Source: Eopsaltria australis
Taxonomy: Eukaryota > Chordata > Aves > Passeriformes > Petroicidae
Length of the DNA stretch: 64,000 bases
Assembly: GCA_034509425.1 (NCBI GenBank)
Contig: JAVTVJ010000076.1
Span: 2,356,001 to 2,420,000, forward strand
Direction: 5' to 3'
The position numbers were made by a program, and so were the translations under genes. The notes under the pieces were generated by a model. The model saw nothing but the letters and a program-made list of their open reading frames with translations, did not search any database and was not told where the DNA came from. Below, piece by piece: positions 13,001 through 23,676 of the stretch (position 1 is the first letter of the stretch; each line of letters opens with the position of its first letter).

Positions 13001-16000
13001 GCCAATCTCCCATCCTGCTAGAGGCATTCATCCTAAGTTATTTTCAAACACAATACAGCTTTACCACCTGAAATGCCAGGGTTTGTATCTGGGGAGGTTT
13101 ATCTATGCCATTCCCATGATTTCCTTTTGTTTTCTACATTTGATTTTCCTGTCAGTTCTTTCTATTTTAATCTTTCATCCTTCTGAAGGGAAGAAGCTGT
13201 GCTGTTCCAGTATGAGCTTTGACACTTGGCACACTGAAAAGCCTCTTTTGTCTATAAAAATTTTAATTTCCTTAGTACTGCAAGGCCCTTGATAAAATAA
13301 TTTACTTTCTGTCTGCAGTAAGCACTAACTCAGGAAGACATTTTAATGCAAAAGATAAACAAAGTTAAAAAAAAGGTGCTCTGGGCTAAAAATAGTACCT
13401 CTCTCTTGATCTTAAGTCAACTATTCAGCTATTGCTGGTTTGAGTAGAAAACTTCCTTTAAAGTACCATGCAAAGTACTTGAGACTGACTAAAAAAAAAA
13501 AAAAAGTCATATTCATTGTTATTTTAGCTTTTAACATTAGATGCATGATGTAAACAATAGAAAACCTGGCAGCTTAACCCGATTGTGGATGTCCAAAGAA
13601 AGTAATTTCTGTTCATATTAAAGAGTCCAACATCCAGTTATCCAACATCCAAAGATCTCTTTGCTCTTCTTGTTTTTTAGTGAGCCAGTTCACACCAGAA
13701 AGAAGTGTAGTGCACACATGAAGTGTTTTCTTTCAGGGAGTTCTGCATTTAAGTGTGTCCAGCATACAGATGGGACATTTAGCTGTTGACTCTTTTTGGC
13801 CCTGCTTTACTGCCAGGGTTTAGACATTTGGTCACCACCAGACAGCGTCTGCAGTAGTTCAACTCCAATTCCCTGGTGATTTTCACTGCTTCTTTTGCAG
13901 TTATATTTAAAGAACTCTTCATCTTCACTTGAGTTAGCAGAAAGCTTATGCTGGCCCTAGATTTGGATCTAAGTCAGGGCAAATACTATGTTTTACTATG
14001 CTCTCAGTGTTGTATGAAAAAGCTGACCAATGGTTTTTACATGACCAGAGCTGTCAGAATAACATCTTTGCCACAGAGTGCTTTTGCTCCCGTATGTCAG
14101 AGTTCAGCTTGCTCTTATTAATGTGCACTTTTCACTTTAGCCCTAGGACTTGACCAAAGTACCCTGAAAGTGACAGCAGCCAAGCAGTTATTTCACAAAG
14201 TTGTTATTTTCCTGCTAGCTGCTGACAGAATCTCAGAGGTCAGAACTCTTTGGAATTTCAATTTGGAGTCTGTATGTTTTTCAATGTCAAATTTAAGTCT
14301 CAACAATATGGTGGGACCAAGTATCTATCCATGAACATTTATGCTTTTTATTTCAGAAAAAAAAAATCCAATCCTCTGCACATCATAACCAACATTATAT
14401 TTAAAGCACTGTTTTTATTAAAGGTTGTTTAAGTGTAGGTGAAGATCAGGGCTGAAGTCTTGATTTATTTTTACTCTGCCACAGACTTTCTAAGAGCTTT
14501 GGTCAACTTATTTTATACTCTTTCATAGTTTTGCTGGCAGCATGATGACAGCACTAATGCTTACCTTTTTCATCATGGTTAGAGAGTTTTTTGTTTTTTT
14601 TTTTAAGGTAAGGGTGATATCTACATTTGTACATACAGTGTCTTGCACAGTGATTCTCCAGGCTTAGTTGAGTGCCCTTGGCACTGCTCTAATATGACTG
14701 GTTTGGACCTGTCCTCCTAGCATGGTTCTTTTTTATCTTTCCTACAGAACAAGCAGCCAAATTTTAGGTTTAGCCTTGTTGAGAGAATATTGCTGCTGTG
14801 CAGATCAATCCTCAGGGCAAACAGGCTTGTGGTTGCCATCTCCCCATGCCTGCTGAAAGGAAAGCAGGTTCTAGTTTCTGGAGAAGTCCCATAGTATTTT
14901 ATATTCTGTTGTGTGTGTGCATGCCCCTGCAGTAGATGAGATCCAGGTAGCATCTTTAAGCTTTTACCTTTTCTGTGGTTGGTTCCAGCTGCCTGTGAGA
15001 TGCTTTCCTTGTTTGGGAATGCTTAAACGTGTGTAACAAATGTCAGTGGTCTCTTCCCTACATGTGGCAACACTGCTGATTAAGAACAATACAGGGAGCT
15101 GCAAAGATCTGATAATTAATTGAGTAGAGGTACTTCCAACGAGATTATAATATTTCTCTTTCCAGATTTTAAGCCCTGATGAGGGTTATGAGAATAAGTC
15201 TCTTTATGAGAGCTGGCTTGAGAAAGATCCTGCAACTGAAAATAATACCTATCCCAGGTAAGTTTTTTATATGTTTATATTTTAATCATATCATGGCATG
15301 GCTACTCACTAGAATTTTTCAAGATGTGCTATTTATGGCAGCAATACAAAACATTTTAGTGCAAAGTGACTCCCTAGCAGTATCTTTTATGGTAAAATAA
15401 AATAAAATAAAATTTATTATTTTTATTTAATGATGGTGACATTATTCCTGCGGTGAAATGAAACCTCTCACCTTTAAAAGGCCTTTTTATTAGTAAAAAA
15501 GCAATGTGGAAAGCAATCAAAAGACAGGGTGGGGAAAGAGTTCAAAACATAGTTTAGTCACCTACTAGATGAGATAAAATCAAAATTGTTAGGATAAGCA
15601 AGCAGTTGAAAGAAGCTGCCTAGAGCGGTAATTAAAAAGCAGTAATTAAAAAACTTGTGACAATTATTCCTTGTTTATACAATGGATGTAAATGTATTGC
15701 ATTACAAATCTATATATGAGCATATTAAGACTTCATACTTGAAGGTATTACAACTCCAAAACACTCTTTCAGCCTGTGACTCAGGCTAAATTTTATTCAC
15801 AGTGTGACATTACTGACATAAAGTAAACAGAGCTGCCCCTTTTAGTGATTTGAACAAAATATTGCTGGCCCTGCTGAGATGAATTTCTGGATTCATTAGA
15901 CTCACTGAGATTTCTTCTCTTTGAAAAAGCTACCAGATCTGATCTTTCTTTGTTGCTAATAGTTCCTTGCAGAAATGTACACTGACTTCAGCTGGAACAG

Positions 16001-19000
16001 GAGAAACTTTTTTTTTTTTTGAGCTGAGAAACACTAATTATTCACCAGGCCAGACATATAAACCTAAAACTTAACATCAAACGTAAATATTTGAAAATAC
16101 TTGGAATGCTAGGTCTGTCTGCTGCCGTTTTCTTCCCCGTGCCACGCCACAGCTCCGCACCAGATGGCAGCAGTGGCCCGCAGGTGCCGAATGCCGCCCG
16201 TGCCTTTCCCAGCGGGAATTATTTATCGGGCTTGGATTCTGCTGCGGAATGTGCCAAGCACACAAACACATCTGTCTTTACACATACTGCTGCCCAAGTC
16301 GTATTAGTTTGGAAATAGATGATTGGTGTTTTAAGACGGCAGAGACATGCCTGATACGATTTTATGGCTCCTGTGCGTAAAGTGTTTGTATTTTTAATGC
16401 CGTCACTGCCATAATTGGGATTGCTACAATTAAAAGATCTCCCTAGCAATATTGGATACTGAATCAGAGTGTTGGAATAAAATCAGTTAAGTAATTAAGC
16501 TTGCTACTCATCTAGTCTTTGATCTTATCAGTGTCCCTTATGTGCCCTTCAAAAGAACTGACCTCGATTTCTCTGAAAAATCTGCATTTTGCATAAATTA
16601 CTACCATACTGTTCAGTAAGTGCTCTCACTAAGATGTTGTCTTTTCTACATGCAGAATAAATAAACTGGGGTCAGGCAGTGATTTTGAAGCTTACTTCCA
16701 GCGACTGGGAATTGCATCAGGCAGAGCTCGTTACACCAAGAATAGGGTAAGTCTGACAGATTGCTTGAAGATGTTTGATACTGCTGAGCAGTCATCCTGT
16801 TAAAAGAATTTACTCATAGTTACTAAAAAAGCTTCAAAACATCTTTGACTGGTTTGTATATCAGTGACATTTCTTAATTTAGCAAGAAACCTAAATGTTT
16901 GGAGAACAAAACATGTTACAGTGATGTGTATATTCTATAGGATGTCAAGTTCACAGACAGGTATTTATAGTCTGATTAAAGGTGGACTGTTTGTTCCACC
17001 ATGCTATTAATAGTTCCTTTAATATACAAATCTTCCATAGTTATGTTCAGAAACAGCTACACAAGGTAAAAAGGGGCTGTATTTACTATCCAAATTCCAA
17101 ACTGTTTTCACTCTTGGAGAAGGTAACCTCCAAGTGCAATGGAACTGAAGGCAGGTCTATGCAGGTAGAGAAAAGGAAGCTTGCTCTCTTAATCCTGTGC
17201 AACAGTCCATAGGTTGGTTTAACTTTTTAATAGGAACACACAAAAATGAAGGACAGTAAATTATGTTTTGTAGCAAATAGCTTTTTTGATTTGGAAACCA
17301 TAGAAAGCATCAGAGTCGTAAAGTGATCAATATATCTTTTAACTGCAGTCAGAATACAGGGCATTGACAAATTTGCTTGCTCTTTTCCAGAAAGCAGACA
17401 AATTCAGCAATTATCCTGTTTATCATACTGTGTATGAGACATTTGAGCTAGTGGAAAAATTTTACGACCCCACCTTCAAGAAACAGCTAACAATTGCCCA
17501 GTTACGAGGCAAACTGGTTTATGCACTGGCGGATTCCCAGATTATTCCATTTGACTGTAGAGACTACGGAGAAGCCTTAAAAGGATACAGCAACAGAATT
17601 TATAAATTGTCCAAGAAGCATGAAGAACTACTGAAACTTTACAAAGTATCATTTGGTGAGTAACAGCCACAGAATTGTTTCTGAGGTGCATTAATTAGCA
17701 TCGTGCAGGGACGTGTTACATCTGTCATAGCTCTGCAAATGCATTCCTTTCTTTCCTGTTTGAATTTTGCCACCACAGTAAAGAGCCTCTGACTTTTCCT
17801 TTCTAAACACAGCACAGATTTAACACATTAATGTCTTGATGAGAGGCTTTAACAATTTCTCATGCATATTATTAATTACAGGCATTATTACAATGCTCAT
17901 GGGCAGTCAAAGACCTCAAATGTAGGACAAAGAGGTATCTCAGCCTGCTTCTCACTTCCTTGCTTAAAAGAGAAGACAAGTCAAGTGCTTACAGCAATTG
18001 CTTGGAAATTGACGGACATGGGTGTCCATTCCTCTTCATCCAAAGACTTCATCTGACCCTGGAGAGCTTTACCATCTCCCTCAGTGCCTGGTTGCCACTT
18101 TTAAGCCACAGGAGCGCTTTTCCTGCTCTCCTGCATTAATACATCCATTTGCTGAGCATCTGAGCACATTGCTCTGGAGCCCATAAAACTGGTCTAAAGC
18201 AGCAGAGTGCTCCGGCTCCCAGGCTGGAATAGCTTCCAGAGTAATTTTCTGTCTCCCTTTTTTTCTTCTTTTTTCTTTCTTGCCTTGATCACTACTTGTG
18301 TTTCTGCACCAAGGAGATTTTTCAGTCAGTCCAAATTCGCTTTGCTATCTGATGAGCCCATGATTTAGAGATATAAACTACCTTTTGGAGATGCAGTCCT
18401 TGTTTGGGGTATGTGAAACATTGTAACTCAATTTGAACCCACATTTGGGGGAAACTAAAAATTACATTTGAAACTTCATGTAATGGTTTAGGTGAAAAAT
18501 TCTTGACTATTTTGAAAATACACCCTTTTTTTGTAAAAAAGCCTCTTGAGTTAGAGGAAGTATTGTGTGATGGATCATCTGGTCTGAGATTCTGCAAAAC
18601 CCAAGGAGTTATTTCAATATGTTCCAGTGTTCACTGCAGCATGTCTTGTAAGATCAAATCTATGTTTTTTTGCAGTAGTAGAACATCTATCAAAATATCT
18701 GTGAAATAATTTATTTACATTGTTTGAATTTCTATCTATTTTCAGATTAGAAGTTGCACAAACAACCTCCTGACCAATGCATCAATTCTTGTTCCTAGAA
18801 TCTTGAAGCAATCTTTTAGCTTTTCTTTTCACCCAAATAACACTGAAACCTCTCCTTAATAGCTTTATAAATATGTCATTTTGACTATTTTTTACAAAGC
18901 ACGTTTTTCAGTCTTTTCATTATTTTCATGGCTCTTCTCTGATGCCCGATGAATTTTAAATTATTTCTTGAATGAAGCTATAATTTCTAATTTTTTATTT

Positions 19001-22000
19001 ATTCTATTGCACCAGAGTGCATTTAATAACATAGGTAATTTTTAGAATACTGTGAAAATTAAAGTTTCTTTCACTCAGCATTTTCATAGAATTGCTTATT
19101 GACAACACTGAATGTCAGAAAATTGTTGATTAAGTCTGACTAAATTATATAATTGTCCTTTAAAATAATAGATTAAGGTTCTTATTTGCATTTGGATTCA
19201 CATTTTAGCTGTTCCTCTGCAACAATGAAGGCTGGAACCTTTTTTTCATAAAATATGTGCTTGTAGTCAAATGCTATCAGGAAACAATATTTTCAAGTGG
19301 GGGAAAAAAGAAATGTGATGTTTTCTAATATAACCAACGTTGACAATACTGAATAGCTTGTGAACAGGAGCACAAAGTTTCCTACATATTTTTCAGATGA
19401 TCTTTTTTTTTTTCTTTCCTCTCTTAAATCCCCTCCTACTGCTTCTGAAATACAATCTGTTGCTGCGATATGGCCATGATGTCAGCAGGGCACAACTCTG
19501 CCCCCCTGGCAAACTTGCCACAGGATTGTGGACAAGTGTGAATTCTCACCCTCACAAGGTGATGCCTCCCTCTGTGCTTGCAGTCTGTAAACAACTTGGA
19601 TACATTAAATCTGTGCCTCCAATTGCACCAACTAAACAACAGTACTAAGACAAGAAGAAGAAAGTGTAGGCTTGTGATCAATAAATAAGTTTGCTAGAAA
19701 TAGAAGGGAAAATGAGACTGAGGAACAGCTTTCAATAGGAGCCCTGGGAACAGAAAGCCTGTCACGTGAAATTGGGTGACAAATTTATAAACAGTGAAGG
19801 GATAATAGTTTCCAAGACAGGACTGGATTTAGGAGATGATCTAATCTTATGTCCCATTTTCCTGTACGTTCGAAGAGAGGATACTCTGGATTAGCCGAAG
19901 TTTTCTGAAACTTGTGGCCAAAATTTACAAGTTTTAAACTTTCCTTCTTTCTAATTGAGTTGAATTTTGGTGGGGTCAGAAGTTAGCCTCATAACATCCA
20001 CCTGTTATTTATTCTACAAAAATTACTTGCATAAATTGATACTTTTCCCAGGTCTTTTCCCAGAGCCTTCCGCAAGAAAATCATCACAGCTGCTACTGCC
20101 ATTAAAAGAAGGCCTGCTGCTTCTCTAAGTTATTCCACATGTCTCAGACATACTGGCAGGGACAGGGTAGGAAAAAGCAGCTGCCATTCCTGCCCACCTG
20201 CCTGCACACAGTCAGGCAAACCCCTGGGGTCTGAGTGGCAGCGCTGCGTGACAGCACGGAGGGACATGGCAGAGACACCTCCTGTGCTGCAATTCCAGCA
20301 TGCAGCAAGCACAGGACTTGGCTGCTTTCAGCTACTGTGTCTGTCCTTGTGTGCCACGACAGCTGTGCCTTTTGTGCCTCACCTAACACTGCTCAATGCA
20401 CTATCACACTCCCCTGTTGTGGTGTGAATGGGACGTCTTTCTCCTACAGTGAAATCCTGCTGTTCTTCCACAGCCTTCTGGAACAGCTGGAATTTTTGAT
20501 GGAAGTCAGGCTTTTTATACCTGAACACTGCAGTGCATTTGTTAAACAGGAAGCTGCAGAGCTCTCAGTTTGCAATGACAACCAATTTTTTGCTTGCAAG
20601 GCAGAGGGAAGATGTATGGTTGTGAAAGCTTTACCAAGCACTCTGCTTTACTGTTGGTCTCATTGCAAAAGGTATTTGCTAGTAGTGCAGCTCTTTAAAG
20701 TCCGCACTAGGGAAGCTAATCAATTATGTAAAGACAACAAAATTAATGCTATTATATCAGCAAGACAAATGTAGTTCTTCTCCTGCTAGGCAACTGAAAG
20801 GTGTATTTGGCTTAGTAAATACTATGAAGTTGTTCATGTAGTCCTTCCACTCCCAGATCCTCTTTTTTCTGCTGTGATGAACTTCTCAAAGGCTGCTGCT
20901 GAATTTCACAGGAGACTTGAACAAGTTGACAAGAAAGAGTAAGTCTGAAAAAATAAGTTATATATGTATATGTATATATTTCCATCTGCCTAAAGTACCC
21001 AGAGTGGTGGTTTTTATTTCTTCTACTACACAAGGGTTCTCTCTGATTAGTGTAGAACAGCTCTGAATCCTGAGACAGGCAGTATCTGCTAAGATGAATT
21101 AGCAGATATAAGAATATTTCCTGTGATTGATAGCAAGAGCTTTAGAGCGTATAACTAGTACTGGGTTGTCATTAAAATTACTGTAATACACGGAAAGGCA
21201 GGTAGCAATGAAAGTTAGAGTTGGACTGAATTCTCTGTTTAGACACCTACACTTGAGTGTTGTAGGTGATGCCAGAATTTGTACTTTCAGCACGCTTCAA
21301 GGGGAGAGGATGATGCCTCAGAGTATCTAAGATATCCATATGCTTGTAAGCCTAAGGGCCCTGCAGGACTCCTGTGCCCTCTGAGTGCAGTGACTGGAGG
21401 CCACATATGGTACCAGTTGTGTTTAGGAAGCTGAATCCCATCCTTACTATGATACTGTATAGATTAGAACAGGACTATGGACATTTGGCTTATGAGTGGA
21501 CACCAAAATTTAGCTATCTTCATCTTGATGTAAATCTCAGCCTTCCTCTCCCCTGTGTTAAGTGGTATCTTTCCAGTGCCATTTAATACTGAGCAAGTAT
21601 CTGACACTCAGAAATTTTCCTGTTTTATTTTGTGTAGCGTGAAATGTTGTTTTCTAGCATAGAAATACTAATGCATTAATATAACGTGGATTCAGTATCT
21701 CCATTTGCAAAGCCTCATCTTTTTTTGAGAACTGATGACCACACTTGTCTTTTTCTTTTCTTTTTCTGTAAAAAAAAAAGTTTTAAAAGAAACTGGGAAA
21801 TCATGTTTCCCCACTGTGTCACATTTCTCCATCTCCCTCTCCTGCAGTTCAGTTGCAGTGCGCATCATGAATGATCAGCTGATGTTGATAGAAAGAGCTT
21901 TCACTGATCCTCTGGGCTTGCCAGGAAGGAAGTTTTACAGGTGAGGTTAAAAGTTTCTTGACCTGCTGTCTAAGGCACTCTATTTTTGCAGCTGACTAGT

Positions 22001-23676
22001 CAGTTGAATTGCCATATAGGTCTCACAGAAATTATAGTTCAACATATTGCTTTAAGTACAACCCAGCGAGTGGTGGACTTTGTATATAACCCTTAAGAAG
22101 AACTTCTTGGCTACATCAGTCTTGTGGAGCCAAATTCCTCTCTTTTGCCTCTCTTTTAATCAGCTGTGGTGACTTGTAGGTGTTCAGAACTGCTGCAGTT
22201 TCAACTTGCTCTTGTGAACATCTGCAAAGTGAGGATTGAGTGAAGAATAAACAGCATTGAACAGAAAGGGGAAAAGAGGGTAGAGTAAAAGGGAGACAAC
22301 AATGAGAATAGATGTGTAGTGAGGGTCAGTTGAAGAGAGAAGCCAAGAAGGGAGAGCTTGGAGAGAGTTTGGAGAGGGAGAGACCTTTCAGCACAGGATA
22401 AAGGCTTCTGAGCTGTGCTGCAGAGCCCCATCTGTCCCAGCTTTGGCTGCTTCTAGAGGTGCTCCAAAAAGCTTAAACCATGAACTGCCATATCCTTTCT
22501 AGAAACCCAGTGTTTTTATTAGGAATACTTGACAAGAAGCCAGCTTTCAGTGTCAGGTGTGTGAATACCTCACTTTGCTCTCAGTATCCCCCTATTCCTA
22601 ACGTCTGGATATATTTGACTCACCTGGCTTTCATGCCATGCCAGAAGTAGAACTGAGAATCACACTTTCATCGTCCTAGGATAAACTGTAATTCACACTT
22701 TGGGAAGAATGATGTAATTTCTTTCTAGAAATTTTCTTGTTGGGTATTACGTATCATTTACAGCTCTCTGGGTTTTTTTAAATTATTATTTCTTACTTGT
22801 TTGCATTTATTAATGTAATTTTAATGTTCCTTTTCATTTGGGAGGACTCTTTCACATGGTGTAAATGTGCTTTGATACTTCATATTTAAAATCAATTTAA
22901 GAGCAGATCTGCAGCTATTCCTTATTTAGGAAAAAAAACCCACAAAAAAATAAGATTAATACTTCTGTGCAATTCTGATCCAATATGATCACTTCTTTTC
23001 TGAAGAATTCATGCTTTTCTCAAGGATTCCGCCATAGATTTTTTTTCTCCCTCATTTTAAATTCCTTTCCCAGGTAAGTAATCTGCTGACCATCATGCAG
23101 CTACTTAGTTGATTTTGAGGTTTCTGTTCCATTTCTCACAACACACCTGTAACTAGTTTTATTCCCTGTTCCAGATCGCCAAATTACTTTGACAGGTTTG
23201 TTGAGCTCCCATTTTCAAAAGGCGTAACATGGTTTTGTTCCTAATTAGACAAATGCATCATCTCTTCCCAAAGAGAACGCCACCTGATCTAAATCTGTGC
23301 CCTTTCCAATAGACTTTGTTCTTGGGACTGTTACTTTCCTTTTAAAGACCAATTTCCTGTGTATTTAGTAAGTTCTGATCTTCCTGGGATTCATAGCTGC
23401 TTTATATAGCACACATACAATGAACACACAGCCCATTAATAGTTTCTTTCATTTAGGATAATTACCTTTTCCTTCTTTCCCCGCAGACATGTCATCTTTG
23501 CTCCAAGCAGCCACAACAAATACGCAGGAGAATCCTTTCCAGGAATCTATGATGCCATGTTTGATATCGAAAGCAAAGCTGATCAGCATGCAGCCTGGGA
23601 AGAAGTGAAGAGGCAGATTTCCATTGCAGCCTTCACTGTGCAGGCAGCAGCAGGAACACTGGAGGAAGTAGCGTAA
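990..23676 (+). CDS. NAALAD2: NAALAD2, glutamate carboxypeptidase III (3' part, 16 exons, 613 codons plus stop; introns inside span)
   Basis: Joined exons encode residues aligning with about 138 to the C terminus of the glutamate carboxypeptidase II family (offset +137 to human GCPII numbering). The family cleaves C-terminal glutamate from N-acetylaspartylglutamate and related peptides at the cell surface. Zinc ligands are visible at fragment residues H240, D250, E288, D316 and H416 (GCPII H377, D387, E425, D453, H553), with catalytic E287. Glutamate-pocket residues R73, N120, K562 and Y563, arginine-patch R326, R397 and R399, and calcium-site T132, Y135, E296 and E299 are all present. S382 replaces the GCPII Asn519, as known for NAALAD2. 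Several NxS/T sequons fit a glycosylated ectodomain. The last residues are the C-terminal dimerisation domain. All introns are GT/AG and frame is kept throughout, so the gene looks functional. The first exons and promoter are outside the window. FOLH1 is the only serious alternative and is disfavoured by S382, overall similarity and the CHORDC1 neighbour. Confidence 0.96.
1897..2022 (+). CDS. NAALAD2: NAALAD2 coding exon b (residues 35-76)
   Basis: Acceptor gcccag, donor gtaagg. Encodes [19 protein letters not shown] and ends [11 protein letters not shown]73 is the equivalent of GCPII Arg210, which binds the substrate glutamate carboxylate. This is part of the protease-associated domain. Phase 0 at both ends. 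Confidence 0.96.
2251..2389 (+). repeat. Diverged direct repeat, copy 2 (NAALAD2 intron between exons b and c)
   Basis: Partner of 757-906, about 1.49 kb downstream in the same orientation. It ends in the same TCTCTTCTGACTTTAG, which resembles a splice acceptor. Confidence 0.8.
2695..2881 (+). CDS. NAALAD2: NAALAD2 coding exon c (residues 77-138 plus 1 nt)
   Basis: Acceptor cacag, donor gtgagt. Carries [16 protein letters not shown], then [13 protein letters not shown] and [16 protein letters not shown]120 corresponds to GCPII Asn257 (glutamate pocket); T132 and Y135 correspond to the calcium-site Thr269 and Tyr272. Confidence 0.96.
3955..4048 (+). CDS. NAALAD2: NAALAD2 coding exon d (residues 139-169 plus split codon)
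   Basis: Acceptor ttctcag, donor gtgagt. Encodes [17 protein letters not shown] and [13 protein letters not shown], matching the family IPVHPIGY segment. The last codon (Arg170) is split 2+1 across the next intron. Confidence 0.96.
4329..4427 (+). CDS. NAALAD2: NAALAD2 coding exon e (residues 171-202), weak donor
   Basis: Acceptor tttgcag. Encodes [20 protein letters not shown] and ends [10 protein letters not shown]. The donor reads acgag then gtctgt, which is weak at +3 and +4. Exon length is 99 nt, so skipping would keep the frame. A run of 25 A follows 37 bp downstream. Confidence 0.94.
4465..4489 (+). repeat. Poly(A) run of 25
   Basis: Uninterrupted A run shortly after the weak donor of NAALAD2 exon e. 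Likely polymorphic in length. Confidence 0.95.
5487..5580 (+). mobile_element. CR1 LINE 3' end fragment
   Basis: Short 5'-truncated CR1: CTAGTGGAAG, CCCATGGCAGGG, GATGATCTTTAAGGTCCCT and a terminal TTCTGTGG/TTCTGTGATG repeat. It lies in the NAALAD2 intron between exons e and f. Confidence 0.9.
6103..6188 (+). CDS. NAALAD2: NAALAD2 coding exon f (residues 203-231 plus split codon)
   Basis: Acceptor catttcag, donor gtgagc. Encodes [20 protein letters not shown] then ILRGAVEP, the start of the peptidase domain core. Confidence 0.96.
6758..6877 (+). CDS. NAALAD2: NAALAD2 coding exon g (residues 232-271), zinc ligands His and Asp
   Basis: Acceptor tttccag, donor gtaact. Encodes [21 protein letters not shown]240 and D250 are the equivalents of zinc ligands His377 and the bridging Asp387. 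Then come [14 protein letters not shown]. Confidence 0.97.
7286..7368 (+). CDS. NAALAD2: NAALAD2 coding exon h (residues 272-299), catalytic Glu
   Basis: Acceptor attgcag, donor gtaaat. Encodes [20 protein letters not shown] then STEWAE. E287 is the catalytic base (GCPII Glu424) and E288 a zinc ligand; E296 and E299 are calcium-site glutamates. Confidence 0.97.
7369..10097 (+). other. NAALAD2 intron h-i, 2.7 kb
   Basis: AT-rich, with no repeat family, CpG cluster or further exon recognised. Confidence 0.6.
10098..10161 (+). CDS. NAALAD2: NAALAD2 coding exon i (residues 300-320), zinc ligand Asp
   Basis: Acceptor accctag, donor gtgggt. Encodes [21 protein letters not shown]316 matches zinc ligand Asp453. 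A 2.7-kb intron precedes it. Confidence 0.96.
12095..12162 (+). CDS. NAALAD2: NAALAD2 coding exon j (residues 321-343)
   Basis: Acceptor ttttcag, donor gtatgg. Encodes [21 protein letters not shown]326 is arginine-patch Arg463; NYT is a sequon. Confidence 0.96.
12163..15165 (+). other. NAALAD2 intron j-k, 3.0 kb
   Basis: Short homopolymer and AAT-rich runs only (near 12386-12410 and 13491). No exon or mobile element recognised. Confidence 0.6.
15166..15257 (+). CDS. NAALAD2: NAALAD2 coding exon k (residues 344-373 plus split codon)
   Basis: Acceptor tttccag, donor gtaagt. Encodes [20 protein letters not shown] followed by ATENNTYP. Preceded by a 3.0-kb intron. Confidence 0.95.
15394..15412 (+). 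repeat. (AAAAT)n microsatellite
   Basis: Nearly four perfect 5-bp units in a NAALAD2 intron, about 135 bp after exon k. Confidence 0.85.
16090..16400. promoter_or_regulatory. CpG-rich intronic patch with a CTCF-like motif (NAALAD2 intron k-l)
   Basis: About 17 CpG in 310 bp, against roughly one per 100 bp in neighbouring intron. At 16157-16171 the bases GCACCAGATGGCAGC match the CTCF core at 14 of 15 positions. No exon or known repeat is recognised here. It could be an enhancer, an insulator, or a methylation-free remnant. Confidence 0.4.
16656..16746 (+). CDS. NAALAD2: NAALAD2 coding exon l (residues 374-404), Ser diagnostic of NAALAD2
   Basis: Acceptor catgcag, donor gtaagt. Encodes [20 protein letters not shown] and [10 protein letters not shown]382 stands where GCPII has Asn519; R397 and R399 are arginine-patch residues Arg534 and Arg536. 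Confidence 0.96.
17391..17655 (+). CDS. NAALAD2: NAALAD2 coding exon m (residues 405-492), zinc ligand His
   Basis: Acceptor tttccag, donor gtgagt. The longest exon, 265 nt. [20 protein letters not shown] carries H416 (zinc ligand His553) next to Y415 (Tyr552). The rest leads into the helical dimerisation domain. Confidence 0.97.
17656..20856 (+). other. NAALAD2 intron m-n, 3.2 kb
   Basis: Includes a somewhat GC-richer segment at about 20130-20420 with open frames on both strands. No known family is recognised. Confidence 0.55.
20857..20938 (+). CDS. NAALAD2: NAALAD2 coding exon n (residues 493-519 plus split codon)
   Basis: Acceptor tcccag, donor gtaagt. Encodes [20 protein letters not shown] and EQVDKK, matching the family FSAVKNF helix. 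NFS keeps the sequon. A 3.2-kb intron precedes it. Confidence 0.95.
21848..21940 (+). CDS. NAALAD2: NAALAD2 coding exon o (residues 520-550 plus split codon)
   Basis: Acceptor cctgcag, donor gtgagg. Encodes [20 protein letters not shown] and LGLPGRKFY, a highly conserved segment of the dimerisation domain. Confidence 0.96.
22226..22385 (+). repeat. Purine-rich tract
   Basis: About 160 bp strongly biased to A and G (for example AAGAAGGGAGAGCTTGGAGA) in the NAALAD2 intron between exon o and the last exon. Confidence 0.6.
23487..23676 (+). CDS. NAALAD2: NAALAD2 last coding exon (residues 551-613 and TAA stop)
   Basis: Acceptor cccgcag. Encodes [20 protein letters not shown], with K562 and Y563 matching GCPII Lys699 and Tyr700 (glutamate pocket). 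Ends in [14 protein letters not shown] then TAA at 23674-23676, the same C-terminal position as the family. Confidence 0.97.

Noticed and set aside
16091..16449. Overlapping open frames at the CpG-rich intronic patch as a hidden exon
   Set aside because: No similarity to the NAALAD2 family, the flanking exons k and l join in frame without it, and the open frames follow from local GC content.
20235..20774. 179-codon open frame in the NAALAD2 m-n intron
   Set aside because: No family similarity recognised, no splice context needed by NAALAD2, and a frame of this size is not unexpected in 64 kb of six-frame sequence.
990..23676. FOLH1 (GCPII) as the identity of the plus-strand gene
   Set aside because: The diagnostic Ser in GSGSD, closer residue matches throughout, and the convergent CHORDC1 neighbour all favour NAALAD2.
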